From Fischerella sp. CENA71 (GTDB taxonomy: Bacteria; Cyanobacteriota; Cyanobacteriia; Cyanobacteriales; Nostocaceae), in contig JANBVI010000040.1 of the NCBI GenBank assembly GCA_024239075.1, forward strand, positions 1 through 43,601: a stretch of DNA of 43,601 bases, in the 5' to 3' direction. Under the pieces are notes generated by a model that was not told where the DNA came from, ran no database searches, and saw only the letters and a program-made list of their open reading frames with translations. How positions within the stretch are numbered: the stretch's first letter is position 1; each line of letters opens with the position of its first letter. Of the stretch, positions 17,702 through 26,500 are shown in pieces. The translations under genes and the position numbers were made by a program.

Positions 17702-17915
17702 TTGTTTGTTTGAGGTGTATTTGTGTAATTGATGACACGACACGATAAGTTGTAATAAACAGAAGTCCAGTGAAAAGAAGAAGTACAAGAGCCATCCAAG
17801 CCTCTAATAAACCTGAACTGCTTGACTCTTCCTCCCTATAAGTTGTTGTGGTGGAGGTCGCGCCATCCGCGTTAGTATCAGTAACTTCAGTGCGGATAAT
17901 GACACGTTTAGTCAT
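17673..17915 (-). CDS. Single-pass small membrane protein
   Basis: 80 aa: a polar Thr/Ser/Glu-rich N-terminus, one hydrophobic segment (about residues 35-58, LLEAWMALVLLLFTGLLFIT) and a short tail. It overlaps the next gene by 29 bp and starts 13 bp after the preceding stop, so it is certainly in the same operon. No ribosome-binding site is obvious, which suggests coupling to upstream translation. No family recognised. Confidence 0.6.
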   Translation of the reverse strand: MTKRVIIRTEVTDTNADGATSTTTTYREEESSSSGLLEAWMALVLLLFTGLLFITTYRVVSSITQIHLKQTNGIQQVDHY

Positions 17916-17928
17916 TGGGTATTAGTCG

Positions 17929-18468
17929 TTAGATTTCCGTTAGCCAAGCTTCTGGCTCATGTTCATCAACAAACGAAGTTCCTTGAGTTGCTAGAGCGTA
18001 CAGTTCTTGTTCTGTGCTGTCTAAGTATTCAGTAAAGGCTGGGTCAGATTCATCACTAGCCCATGCGCCTACTTCACTTAATCTCTTAAATGTCGTCTCC
18101 ACTTGATCACGAGTAAACGCATCATCGATTAATGCGATCGCCTTGGAGTTACCTTGAGCAATATCCCACAGAATTTTGTGGTTCACCCACTGGCTATAGT
18201 TGGCTAACAATTGACCGTGTGCTAGTGGGTAAAGAGTGTCATCAATGTCTGTGAAATAACTGTAGGGGTCAAAATCTACCTCTACCCACTCCCCAGCTAC
18301 TTTTGAATACAGTTTGAAATCAGTTGAAAACTCTCTTAATTCGTCCTCACCCACAAGCAAACCTCTAACAAAATCGTCAAACTCAGAGCGGTCGTCAAAG
18401 TAGTGGGTTCTATCTTCATCACCCGCAATGGTGATAGCCAAAGGGGCTGGATGCTTAATTTTTGGCAT
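17929..18468 (-). CDS. Acidic hypothetical protein of the parM operon
   Basis: 179 aa, strongly acidic (DEDRTHYFDDRSEFDDF near the N-terminus; many Asp/Glu throughout), without membrane segments. AAGGA lies 9 bp before the ATG. No family is recognised; acidity of this kind is also seen in DNA-mimic and chaperone-like proteins, but nothing here is diagnostic. It sits 99 bp downstream of the 89-aa gene; that gap contains a HIP1 site (18554). Confidence 0.6.
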   Translation of the reverse strand: MPKIKHPAPLAITIAGDEDRTHYFDDRSEFDDFVRGLLVGEDELREFSTDFKLYSKVAGEWVEVDFDPYSYFTDIDDTLYPLAHGQLLANYSQWVNHKILWDIAQGNSKAIALIDDAFTRDQVETTFKRLSEVGAWASDESDPAFTEYLDSTEQELYALATQGTSFVDEHEPEAWLTEI

Positions 18469-18567
18469 GGTGTAAAATCCTTATGTATCTATGTTTTTCG
18501 GCTTAGATGCATTGTCCAAGGCGATCACTGATTTTCGTGGCTGATTTATCGAGCGATCGCTCTACCC

Positions 18568-18837
18568 TCAAAACAGACTTTGCTGAATCGCTACATCTGT
18601 CATGGTGCAGAAATGCTGTCTATACAAACTAGGTACTTCATAAACCTGACGTAGAACCTTGTCCCTGTTGAGTTTTAGGTCTGCCGTCTTTCTCTGTGCT
18701 GGCAGAGGTCGAAAAAAATACTGAGTATGTTTGATACTGTCGCTGCTGTACAAATAACGGTACAGAACGCCATCAATACTGTAGGTTTTGCTCATTGTAA
18801 GCAGCGTCACGCAATGAACAAGCTGTAAATCATTCAT
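18568..18837 (-). CDS. Small basic protein of the parM operon
   Basis: 89 aa. The start at 18837 is supported by GGAGGTG 8-9 bp upstream, which itself lies within the end of the preceding gene (overlap 8 bp). A longer frame to 18960 would run inside that gene and is rejected. The sequence is basic, with many Tyr (YSIDGVLYRYLYSSD), and has a central KTADLKLNRDKVLRQVYEV segment. No family recognised. Confidence 0.55.
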   Translation of the reverse strand: MNDLQLVHCVTLLTMSKTYSIDGVLYRYLYSSDSIKHTQYFFRPLPAQRKTADLKLNRDKVLRQVYEVPSLYRQHFCTMTDVAIQQSLF

Positions 18838-19348
18838 CTTGTTCACCTCCAGAAGCACACACACCAACCACACCTGCACCAATTGCAACGCTGATACTAC
18901 AGATAGCCAGTCCAGAAAATACTTTGGCTTGGTTGCTCCAAATGGGTTGGTAATCTTCACCTCTGCTCTGCTGCACTCTATCTAAGCCGTAGCAGAACAC
19001 TGTACCTAGACCACACAACACAATCCCTATGAAACTTGCTTTTAGAGTGTGTACGGAAGCTTCCAGGACTAGCGAACGCAACCTATTTTTGATGGATGGT
19101 CGCTTGGGTTTAGGCTGGGGGATGTAATCACAAGGTTGATTCTCAGACAGTACCGCCTCAATATGGCGAATCGCATACTGGAGCTTTCCTGTGTTGGGGA
19201 ATCTTAAGTATTCATCTGACACAGCCAATTCAATAAGCCAATCGCGGCAGATTTCTAATCGGTCTAATTGGTCAGTTGTCAGCATAGGTTTAGTTTCCTT
19301 GCTAGGTAACTCAGATAGTGATTCAAGGCTGTATGGATTAAAAATCAT
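18830..19348 (-). CDS. Two-pass membrane protein of the parM operon
   Basis: 172 aa. The first about 100 residues are soluble and polar (helical LDRLEICRDWLIELAVSDEY, then a Pro/Lys-rich linker). Two hydrophobic segments follow (about 103-121, FIGIVLCGLGTVFCYGL, and 142-165, LAICSISVAIGAGVVGVC). It overlaps the putative ParR gene by 4 bp (ATGA at 19345-19348). The position directly after the ParM and ParR-like genes is unusual, because classical type II partition operons end at parR. Confidence 0.65.
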   Translation of the reverse strand: MIFNPYSLESLSELPSKETKPMLTTDQLDRLEICRDWLIELAVSDEYLRFPNTGKLQYAIRHIEAVLSENQPCDYIPQPKPKRPSIKNRLRSLVLEASVHTLKASFIGIVLCGLGTVFCYGLDRVQQSRGEDYQPIWSNQAKVFSGLAICSISVAIGAGVVGVCASGGEQDE

Positions 19349-19545
19349 CTTTTTTCTTGTTTGTAGTTTGAGAAAACTTTCTCGATTCGCTTCTGACCAC
19401 GCGCCTCAGCAACCGCTTTTTCAATCACCTTGCGTAGCCACCAGCTAGGCTCAATATTGTTTGCGTCCGCGATTGATTTGACTTCGTTGACGAGCGCTCG
19501 TGGTACGTTGAAGTTTAATCTAGGCGGCTTGTTGGTCATTTGCAT
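19345..19545 (-). CDS. Ribbon-helix-helix-like small protein, putative ParR
   Basis: 66 aa (start at 19545; 19560 and 19539 are alternatives). The pattern PRLNFNVPRALVNEVKSIAD followed by a helix with PSWWLRKVIEKAVAEA matches the beta-strand plus two helices of ribbon-helix-helix DNA-binding domains. In type II (ParMRC) partition systems the RHH adaptor ParR binds the centromere and the tip of the ParM filament. It is encoded directly after, and overlapping, the parM-like gene. It is smaller than most ParR proteins (about 100-120 aa), so the assignment rests on context. Confidence 0.65.
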   Translation of the reverse strand: MQMTNKPPRLNFNVPRALVNEVKSIADANNIEPSWWLRKVIEKAVAEARGQKRIEKVFSNYKQEKR

Positions 19546-20854
19546 TGTCCTTGTCCTCAATTGTGATTATTTGTAGTTGTGTTTGTTGTGCGTCTTGTTT
19601 TGGCGCTAAGAAATGTTCGTAAACACCCATAACGCCCAAGATTTCTATGTTTTCTTGAGGAAAATGTAGATTAGCCTCAATTCCTCCAGATTCAATGATT
19701 CTTTTTTTGATGATTTCTCTGACAGCTTCAATCTTGAATCCACCACCGCAGAACACAACGGGGTACTTTCTGGAAATCAGGCTTAATCGCTCTACTGCTT
19801 TGCCAGCTATGGTGTCTCTTAGCCAAGTATTGATGGCTTTTTGAATAGCAGTACCTACAGGGTTATTTTCTAAGTCCGTAGCAAGGCAGGAATTGTTAAC
19901 CCACTTGCTTGCTTCCAGAATGACTGACGCTTGAGACTTTGCAACACCCTTACTGGAATCAGTATTGGATAAAGCATCAAACACCTCATTCTTGAGAGCT
20001 TGTATTCCGCCGCCGCCATGTAAGCTATCAGGCGAACTTTTTTGAGGATTCTTGCCCAGAAGCGAGTATTCAGCAATCTGGAATGTACCAGCACCTAAGT
20101 CTGCTACATACAACGTCGTAGCATCAGCAAAGCGGTTCTTACCAGCAAAGACTGCACCGTAACCCTCTGGATAACCATGCTGATTATTAGTAAAATTCAG
20201 GCGATATTTGACCCCATCTTTAACAATGTACTTGCAGGTTTTTAATTCTCGCTTCAACTCGGCCGGATGAGCAATTGACAGAGTTGTTAAGTTAATTGTC
20301 AGAGTGCGATTCTTTTCGCCCTTGCCCGTTGAAAGTTCATCCAGTCTTTGAATACAGGAGATTACACCACACAATAAGATGTGGAAGTTAGCTATCTTAC
20401 TGTCGTTCTTGTCCTCGGCGATGATTGTAGGGCTGTCATGAGCCAGTGCGCGATCGCCTACAATCCAATGCTCTACTACCTTGGTTTTTACCTTTTTGGG
20501 CTTACCTTTATTGTTTAAAACTGGCTTGCCGTCTTTGATTTCATCGGTCGCAATCTCTTTGATAAGGGTGAAGCCGCCACGCTCGTACTCTGGATGATGG
20601 TCTAGCTGTTTGATAATGGATGACAACTTAATAAACATTGGTTCGATGCCATCGCGCCAAACAACACTTTTACAAGAGCTTCTAGCCAAGTCGCCAATCA
20701 AAAAGAAAGGGTCATAACTTGCCTGCCGCTTAGTTTTGTCTGTACTGACAACATTGTCCCCTTCAAAATCAGGCAGTTCTGAGGTATGAAGTAAAACATC
20801 TTCAGATGTTGTGTCGGCTGAGATTTCAGTTTTTTTAGTTTGAGGTCTAGCCAT
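19520..20854 (-). CDS. parM: ParM/StbA-family actin-like plasmid segregation ATPase
   Basis: 444 aa. Actin-fold motifs are seen in order: phosphate-1-like FLIGDLARSSCKSVVW (about residue 51), GDRALAHD (about 133), phosphate-2 YVADLGAGTFQIAEY (about 251) and adenosine-binding VVFCGGGFKIEAV (about 366). ParM filaments push plasmid copies apart. Both ends carry extra polar extensions (about 45 residues at the N-terminus, about 25 Gln/Asp-rich at the C-terminus). It heads a minus-strand operon that continues through a putative ParR and eight further genes. The upstream region holds a cluster of ACCCGGAA repeats that could be its centromere and operator. Confidence 0.85.
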   Translation of the reverse strand: MARPQTKKTEISADTTSEDVLLHTSELPDFEGDNVVSTDKTKRQASYDPFFLIGDLARSSCKSVVWRDGIEPMFIKLSSIIKQLDHHPEYERGGFTLIKEIATDEIKDGKPVLNNKGKPKKVKTKVVEHWIVGDRALAHDSPTIIAEDKNDSKIANFHILLCGVISCIQRLDELSTGKGEKNRTLTINLTTLSIAHPAELKRELKTCKYIVKDGVKYRLNFTNNQHGYPEGYGAVFAGKNRFADATTLYVADLGAGTFQIAEYSLLGKNPQKSSPDSLHGGGGIQALKNEVFDALSNTDSSKGVAKSQASVILEASKWVNNSCLATDLENNPVGTAIQKAINTWLRDTIAGKAVERLSLISRKYPVVFCGGGFKIEAVREIIKKRIIESGGIEANLHFPQENIEILGVMGVYEHFLAPKQDAQQTQLQIITIEDKDNANDQQAA

Positions 20855-20882
20855 TTTTAGTTATGGAGTAGGAGTTACAAGT

Positions 20883-21225
20883 GAGTTGTTATCGACATTG
20901 GCACATAGCATTACTTACGTAGATTAGTCATATTTAGTACTTGCTAATATCTGTTATCAAACATCTCTAAAATTGCTTTCAAGCCTTCCGGGTGACTGGT
21001 TAATTTTCAAAAATACTAGGAGTTTTTGCACCCGGAAGTTTTTACCCGGAAACACCCGGAAGCCCTATCTACTCCGCCCGGAACTCTACCCGGAGACTCA
21101 AACCTACAAGGGAGACTACCCGGAAGGGTTTCCGGGCATTTCCGGGCGGAGTAGATAGGGTATAATCAGCGACTAGTACTAAATGCTTAAGATCAAAAAT
21201 ACTAGACCAGTGTCGATAACAACTC
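20883..21225. repeat. Putative parC centromere or iteron array: nine ACCCGGAA repeats with long inverted repeats
   Basis: Copies of (A/G)CCCGGA(A/G) lie at 21030, 21044, 21054, 21076, 21088 and 21118 on the plus strand, and inverted at 20986, 21130 and 21140. Many spacings are 10-14 bp, about one helical turn. A perfect 21-bp inverted repeat (21063-21083 and 21140-21160, CCCTATCTACTCCGCCCGGA core) encloses part of the array. An outer 15-bp inverted repeat GAGTTGTTATCGACA frames it (20883-20897; 21211-21225). A TATAAT lies at 21161. It sits just upstream of parM, where ParMRC systems keep parC and the operon promoter. Confidence 0.75.
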
Positions 21226-21228
21226 GTT

Positions 21229-21453
21229 TTAAATGGAGGAACTCAGGGCAATAGCTTCAAGGACTAACTGAGAAATCTTAAGTATTTTCTCTTGTCTATC
21301 TGTCCTTCTTGATGCATACCCGGTGCTGTGAGTTGCTTCCGCTTGAATAGCGGATTCAAAAAGCTCCTCCAGAGTTTTTCGCAAAGAATCAACAATCGCT
21401 TGTTTAGATCCAGTTGACTTTGGCACAACAACTAAGGCGTTCTGTTTTTCCAT
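21229..21453 (-). CDS. Small hypothetical plasmid protein, 74 aa
   Basis: The helical, soluble product (LRKTLEELFESAIQAEATHS, then a basic patch SRRTDRQEKILKISQ) lies immediately upstream of the repeat array, reading toward parM. It has no recognisable domain. The size, helicity and basic patch would fit a DNA-binding regulator, but this is inference. It could share the parM transcript or be independent. Confidence 0.5.
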   Translation of the reverse strand: MEKQNALVVVPKSTGSKQAIVDSLRKTLEELFESAIQAEATHSTGYASRRTDRQEKILKISQLVLEAIALSSSI

Positions 21454-21475
21454 TGGTTTTACTCACTCGACTAAT

Positions 21476-21563
21476 AACAGCCTGATTAAGGCTGTTGAAA
21501 GCCGAGGGGTTTGCCCCGTCTCGAATTTGCCGCACCCAAATTGGGTGAGGATTCGTACCCCAC
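21476..21563. other. Cluster of short stem-loops (structured RNA or antisense control candidate)
   Basis: Four hairpins follow one another: AACAGCC-TGATTAA-GGCTGTT (21476-21496), GGGG-TTTG-CCCC (21506-21517), CACCCAAATTGGGTG (21533-21547) and CCCCACTGATTAATCGGGG (about 21557-21575). GATTAA recurs in two loops. The 21454-21963 stretch has no supported gene. It lies between a partition locus and the replication genes, where plasmids often keep antisense or leader RNAs. It does not fit a tRNA. Confidence 0.4.
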
Positions 21564-21963
21564 TGATTAATCGGGGAGTAAAACGAGATATCCCAAAAAA
21601 TCCTCCCCCAATTTTCAAGGACTGGCTCCGTTACATTCCCTGTGTCCCCTTTCTCCGGGCTAAGTGGTCGGTCAGCTATCAATTTTCAAGGTTCAGAGCT
21701 GCACTTCGGCCGACCAACGCACTTATTTGCGCGGTCACACAGATATGCCGTGTAAGTTAAATATCTGTTTTGCTTTGGCTCGACACTTGGCGTTAAGCTA
21801 CCCGCAGGATTTACACTGATTGCGCTTGTGTCGTGTCCTCTGTGTGCTATATTAGCGAATGCTGCAACAAGTGTCAACAGCATTCATCAACAATGACTCC
21901 TTCCGTATAAAGGGGTAAACTTGAAACAATCTGTAGACAAGTGTTGAAGGTGGATGCAATTCT

Positions 21964-22191
21964 ATGGGAGGGAAGCCAAGGCGGCCGAGAATGATGTTTA
22001 GTTGTACTGAAGAGGTAAAAGAATTGCTTGAGCAATGGGCGGAGGAGGAGGGTAGAAGCACAAGCAACGTAATTGAGCGGATCGTTAACGACGCGATCGC
22101 TGCTAAGTATGGGATAGAAATTACAAGCAAGCCCTATAAAAGACAGGCTCAAAATCCACCACAAACACCCAGCAAGAAGGAGAAGCAATGA
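21964..22191 (+). CDS. Ribbon-helix-helix (CopG/Arc-type) small DNA-binding protein
   Basis: 75 aa. The first strand MMFSCTEEVKELLEQWAEEE and second helix RSTSNVIERIVNDAIAAK give the RHH pattern; the C-terminal 25 residues are a basic Pro/Lys-rich tail. GAAGGTGG lies about 10 bp before the ATG. The stop codon overlaps the ATG of a 20-codon frame (ATGA at 22188). CopG-type proteins repress rep transcription in several plasmids; this gene lies upstream of the replication gene on the same strand, so a copy-control role is plausible. Confidence 0.75.
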   Translation: MGGKPRRPRMMFSCTEEVKELLEQWAEEEGRSTSNVIERIVNDAIAAKYGIEITSKPYKRQAQNPPQTPSKKEKQ

Positions 22192-22250
22192 CCAAAGAAA
22201 AACCAACAGGCGATCACGTACAACAAAATAAGGAGGTAATTCGACCGTAG
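22188..22250 (+). CDS. Possible 20-aa coupled peptide
   Basis: MTKEKPTGDHVQQNKEVIRP, translationally coupled to the RHH gene by an ATGA overlap. Its 3' end contains an AGGAGGT (22231-22237) with no good start codon downstream. It may be a leader peptide or simply chance. Confidence 0.3.
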   Translation: MTKEKPTGDHVQQNKEVIRP

Positions 22251-22510
22251 TTCAACATCTGCTTGGGCAATCTGGTAACGGCAGTAGCCCATCCAGTTGA
22301 GAAGTTATGATTAATACCCAAATTTTTTGGTTTCTTGCTGTGAGACCTGATTTAGCTAGTCCCAAAAAGTAAAGACTAAGCCAAGAGTGTGGAGCGGGGG
22401 TAGTCGCTGTAAAAGAAGTGCATTTTCTACGTAGCATAAACCTAGTTGTCATAAGAAATCTTTTAGCTTTTGACACTTGTTCATTAGAGTAAACCAATGA
22501 AAATTCCCCC

Positions 22511-22533
22511 AATGTTGCCCACTGGGCAACATT
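22511..22533. promoter_or_regulatory. Perfect 11-bp-arm palindrome (operator or hairpin)
   Basis: AATGTTGCCCA and TGGGCAACATT are exact reverse complements around one C. It has no T tract, so it suits an operator or cruciform better than a terminator. Confidence 0.5.
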
Positions 22534-23486
22534 AGGTATTTATGTTTAATTCTATTAGATAAAAGTGGCTATAATTCGCTTGCTGCTTGCATTGTGGCAA
22601 TTTGAAAATAATTTTTGGGAGTCAAAAAAAAGTCCATCTAAACTCACCAATAATTTTCTTTGAAAAAACAGTGGAAAAATGCTAATCTAACCACAGCATA
22701 TCTGCAAAAAATTAGGTCGGTCTACGACAAAGGAGGTAAACCAACCAAAGGAGTATATTCAGATAGTAAGAATGATCAGGTGAGTCGTTAGACAACAGTT
22801 TTGGCGTTGGAAGACTTGGTCGGTCAGAAAAACACCAAATTGTTCAAAGCTAACGAAGCATCACGACTCGTCCCTGTTGGCAATATTAGCATACAGGGTC
22901 GGACATTTCATGCCTTTTTTCGAGAAATTTTAAAAAGGCATCTAGCGCTACAGTTTATCCCGACTCCAGATTTCAAGCGAAATGTAGACAACCATTAGGT
23001 ATTCATTAGCCACAAAATCTGTTGGATGAATCTTACGACTAGATGCCTCGTATATGAGGATAACGTCGTGAATAATTGGATTTTTCAATTTCTAGCTGTT
23101 TTATTTGCCGTTGAACTAACGCAATTGGCTGATTTCTGTTTTCTGGACTATCTGATGTCCTAGCTCCAAGCATTACACCAGTCGTCTGGGAAGCGAGGAG
23201 AAAGCGGCGTCACACATTAAGAAATCGGCTAGTTGCCCACAAGCAGACACATGGTTAGCTATTAGGCAACCAACCATAAAAACCTATATAACAACTTCAA
23301 TTTAACAACGTCTGCGTAATAGAGGCAAAGGTAGCTTAAATGAAAATGAACCATTATATGAGAATTTCAGCACGAGAAATTTCAGTTCCCTTTAATTGGG
23401 ACAACTGATTTATTACTCTCAAAAGAAAATCTCTTGATGTAGCACTTGATTAAAGCAACGCTAGCTTTGTCCTAAAAAGTGGGTAG

Positions 23487-23516
23487 CTCCGATGGACACA
23501 AACCATCATCGGAGAG
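23487..23516 (+). promoter_or_regulatory. Hairpin that covers the rep ribosome-binding site
   Basis: CTCCGATG (23487-23494) pairs with CATCGGAG (23507-23514). The Shine-Dalgarno GGAGAG (23511-23516) lies in the 3' arm, 7 bp before ATG 23524. When folded the site would be masked, a plausible control of copy number at translation. Confidence 0.5.
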
Positions 23517-23523
23517 TACCAAA

Positions 23524-26500
23524 ATGACTTTTGCCCACAACATTAATGAATACGGAACTTTTCAAAAGAGTCATCTGGAGACAGAGGGAGCGTCCGAGCG
23601 TCCGAGCGTCCGAGCAGAGGAGCAAATTCCCCTGTGCCCCTCTACAACACTCGACTCTCCTCACCTCACGGAATGGCTGTCGAGCGCTGTAGACCCTGAA
23701 CTAATCCACCTCAACGTCAAATCACTGTCTGGCACTGCTGCCTACGATTATTTACTCTACAGCCCCAACATCAAGCGCCGTAACGATGGGCGATTGAGAG
23801 ACGGGGACTTAATTAAGTACCGTCATATCGAGAATGGGGGCTGGTGGTGCAGTGGCGTTGACCCTTTAAACGACTATCAACAGATGGAGTGGGGATGTTT
23901 CAAGCCCAATTTCCCCAGACGAGACTTCAAGAAAATTCACAAAATTATCAAATACGAGCATCCTTATCGGGAAGAAACACGGGCTTTGTTTTTGTACGTC
24001 ACGGATGCTGTTTGGGCTAAAGTCAGCTTACGCTGTGGTATTGCCGTGAGTGAAGAGGATAAACTTAACCCACGTGGTTTTTGGCATTGGGTGTGGAAAA
24101 ATAATGTTCCCACCGTCCTGTGTGAAGGTGCGAAAAAAGCCGCAGCGTTATTAAGTGCTGGTTATGCTGCTATTGCCCTGGTCGGTGTAAATGCTGGTTA
24201 TCGCAATCCCAAGGATGAGAATAATAAAGCGATTGGTAAGCCGTTTTTAATCCCGGATTTAGAGTTTTTTGCAACGCTAGGACGGACATTTTACATCTGT
24301 TTTGACCGCGACAACAAGCCGGAGGCAGTGCAGAGGGTACAGCAAGCGACGTACACAACAGCACGTTTGCTTATGGCTGGTGATTGTGAGGTTAAAATCA
24401 TCGACCTGCCAGTAGGAGGAGAAAAGGGCGTTGATGATTTTATTGTTGCCAAGGGACGAGAAGCATTTGATGCCCTTTACAACACTGCTAAATCCCTAGA
24501 AAAATGGCAAGTTAAGCTTTACACGCTTTTAACCTATCCGCCAGCAATAGCACTCAATCAAAGATTTTTGGGTCGGGTGCTTGTACCGGAAAATGCCAAG
24601 TTGGTTGTAATTAAAGCAGCAAAAGGTACTGGCAAGACTGAGTTTTTAGCAACAGAAGTCGCTAAGGCGCACGAACGGGGACAAAAGGTTTTGGTGTTGA
24701 CGCACCGCGTCCAATTAGGGGAGGCGTTATGTCATCGCTTTGGTATCGATTATGTCACAGAGTTGAAAACCTCAGAAACTGGGGGATTGTTGGGTTATGG
24801 TCTGTGTGTGGACTCGATGCGAGCGCAATCAAGTGCTAAATTTAATCCTTCGGATTGGACAAATGCTGTTGTGATTATTGATGAAGCTGACCAGGTGTTC
24901 TGGCATTTGCTTAACAGTTCTACGGAGGTTAAGCAGCATCGGGTAAATATTTTACGTAATTTTAAGCAGCTCATCCAAAATGTTTTGGGTAGTGTAAATG
25001 GTAAAGTTTACCTGTCGAGTGCTGATATTAGCGATGTTGATATTAAGTACGTGCGCTCTTTAGCTGGGTTTGAAGTTGAGCCATTTGTCATTGTTAATGA
25101 ATATCAACAAAAAGCAGGAAATTGTTACGTTTATCCCGGTAGAGACCCCAGTGAGTTGGTGGCAGCGTTAATTGAGGATATTAGAAATGGGGGAGTACCG
25201 CTAATTTGTTGTAGTGGTCAAAAAGCTCAATCTCGCTGGGGGACACAAGCTCTAGAGCAGATGCTATTAAATTATTTCCCCTATAAACGCATTTTGCGAA
25301 TTGATGGGGAAACTGTGCTTGACCCCACCCATGCTGCTTTTGGATGCGTGGCTCATTTAAATCAAATGTTATGTGAGTATGACATTGTAATTGTTTCCCC
25401 AAGTGTAGAAACTGGGGTATCGATTGATGTGCAGGGGCATTTTACAGGAGTATGGGGGATTGCTAGTGGTGTGCAACCTGAAAATTCAATTCGACAAATA
25501 TTAGCGCGATTGCGTGAAACTGTGCCGCGTCACGTTTGGATTTCTCGCTGTGGGCTAAGTAAATCGAGAATTGGCAATGGTTCGACATCGAAGAATTCGT
25601 TGTTGTTTAGCCAGCAGGCTGCGACTCGTGCCAATATGCATTTGCTGACGGTTGTTGACCATGACTGTGATTATGATTTTGGGGGAGTTGATTGGCAATT
25701 TCAACGGGAGTCGTTAAATACTTGGGCTGCTAAGGCTTGTGTGATTAATGCTGGGATGGCACGCTACAGAGAAACAATTTTAGAGGGGCTGGCTTTGGAT
25801 GGTTATTGCCTTGTCCCAATTGAAGAAACAGAAAGTGCGTCTGAAGTAGCGACTGAGGTGATGACTGTGAGCAACGGTTTATATCAAGCCGAATGTGATG
25901 GAATCAGCGTGTCGAAAACTTATTCGGATACTGAGTATGAAAAATCAAAGGAGAAACGGGCTAAGACGAAACAGGAACGTTACCGAGAGCGCAAGACGGA
26001 ACTGGTGAAGCGTTATGGTGTAGAGGTGACACCAGAACTGGTGGAAAAGGACGATTCTGGTTGGTATCCACAGCTGCGGCTGTATTATTATCTTACGCTT
26101 GGTCGGGGGTTTGTGGCACAGCACGATGCCCATAGAGCCAAGGCACAGGCTGAGACTGGACAAGAGGCAGTGTGGCAACCTGATTTTAACCGGGGACAGT
26201 TATTAGCCTCGGTGCGATTGCTAGAAGAGTTGGGCGTGTCAGTCTTAGTAGAACCTGGGCGGCAGTATCGGGGGATTGACCCAGAGTTGCTGCGACTAGA
26301 AAGTTTAGCCAAACAACATAAGTATGTAATTAAAAATTATTTGGGGATCACTATTAAGGATAAAGATACACCGATAGCGATCGCTCAAAAACTGCTGCGA
26401 CTACTAGGGTGCAAGCTGACATATATAGCGCGTTTGGGGAGTAGGGGTTCACGGCATATGGTTTATGAGTTTGTGCCGCCTGATGATGGGAGAGAGGAGG

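Larger units (their letters stand above)
22251..23523. promoter_or_regulatory. Long leader upstream of the replication gene; candidate origin region
   Basis: Almost 1.3 kb lies before the rep start without a well-supported gene. A 65-codon TTG frame (22801-22998) has no ribosome-binding site. Visible elements: a perfect palindrome AATGTTGCCCA-C-TGGGCAACATT (22511-22533), a second strong AGGAGGT without start codon (about 22731), and a hairpin at 23487-23514 next to the rep ribosome-binding site. No iterons are obvious, so any origin here would be of another type. Confidence 0.45.

Noticed and set aside
21476-21600. tRNA or tmRNA-like structure
   Set aside because: The stems do not form a cloverleaf, and no CCA end or T-arm consensus is present.
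22252-22512. 86-aa minus-strand frame
   Set aside because: No ribosome-binding site and low-quality composition; it lies in the rep leader.
22801-22998. 65-aa TTG-start frame in the rep leader
   Set aside because: No Shine-Dalgarno at a suitable distance and no family resemblance; left as a remote possibility.
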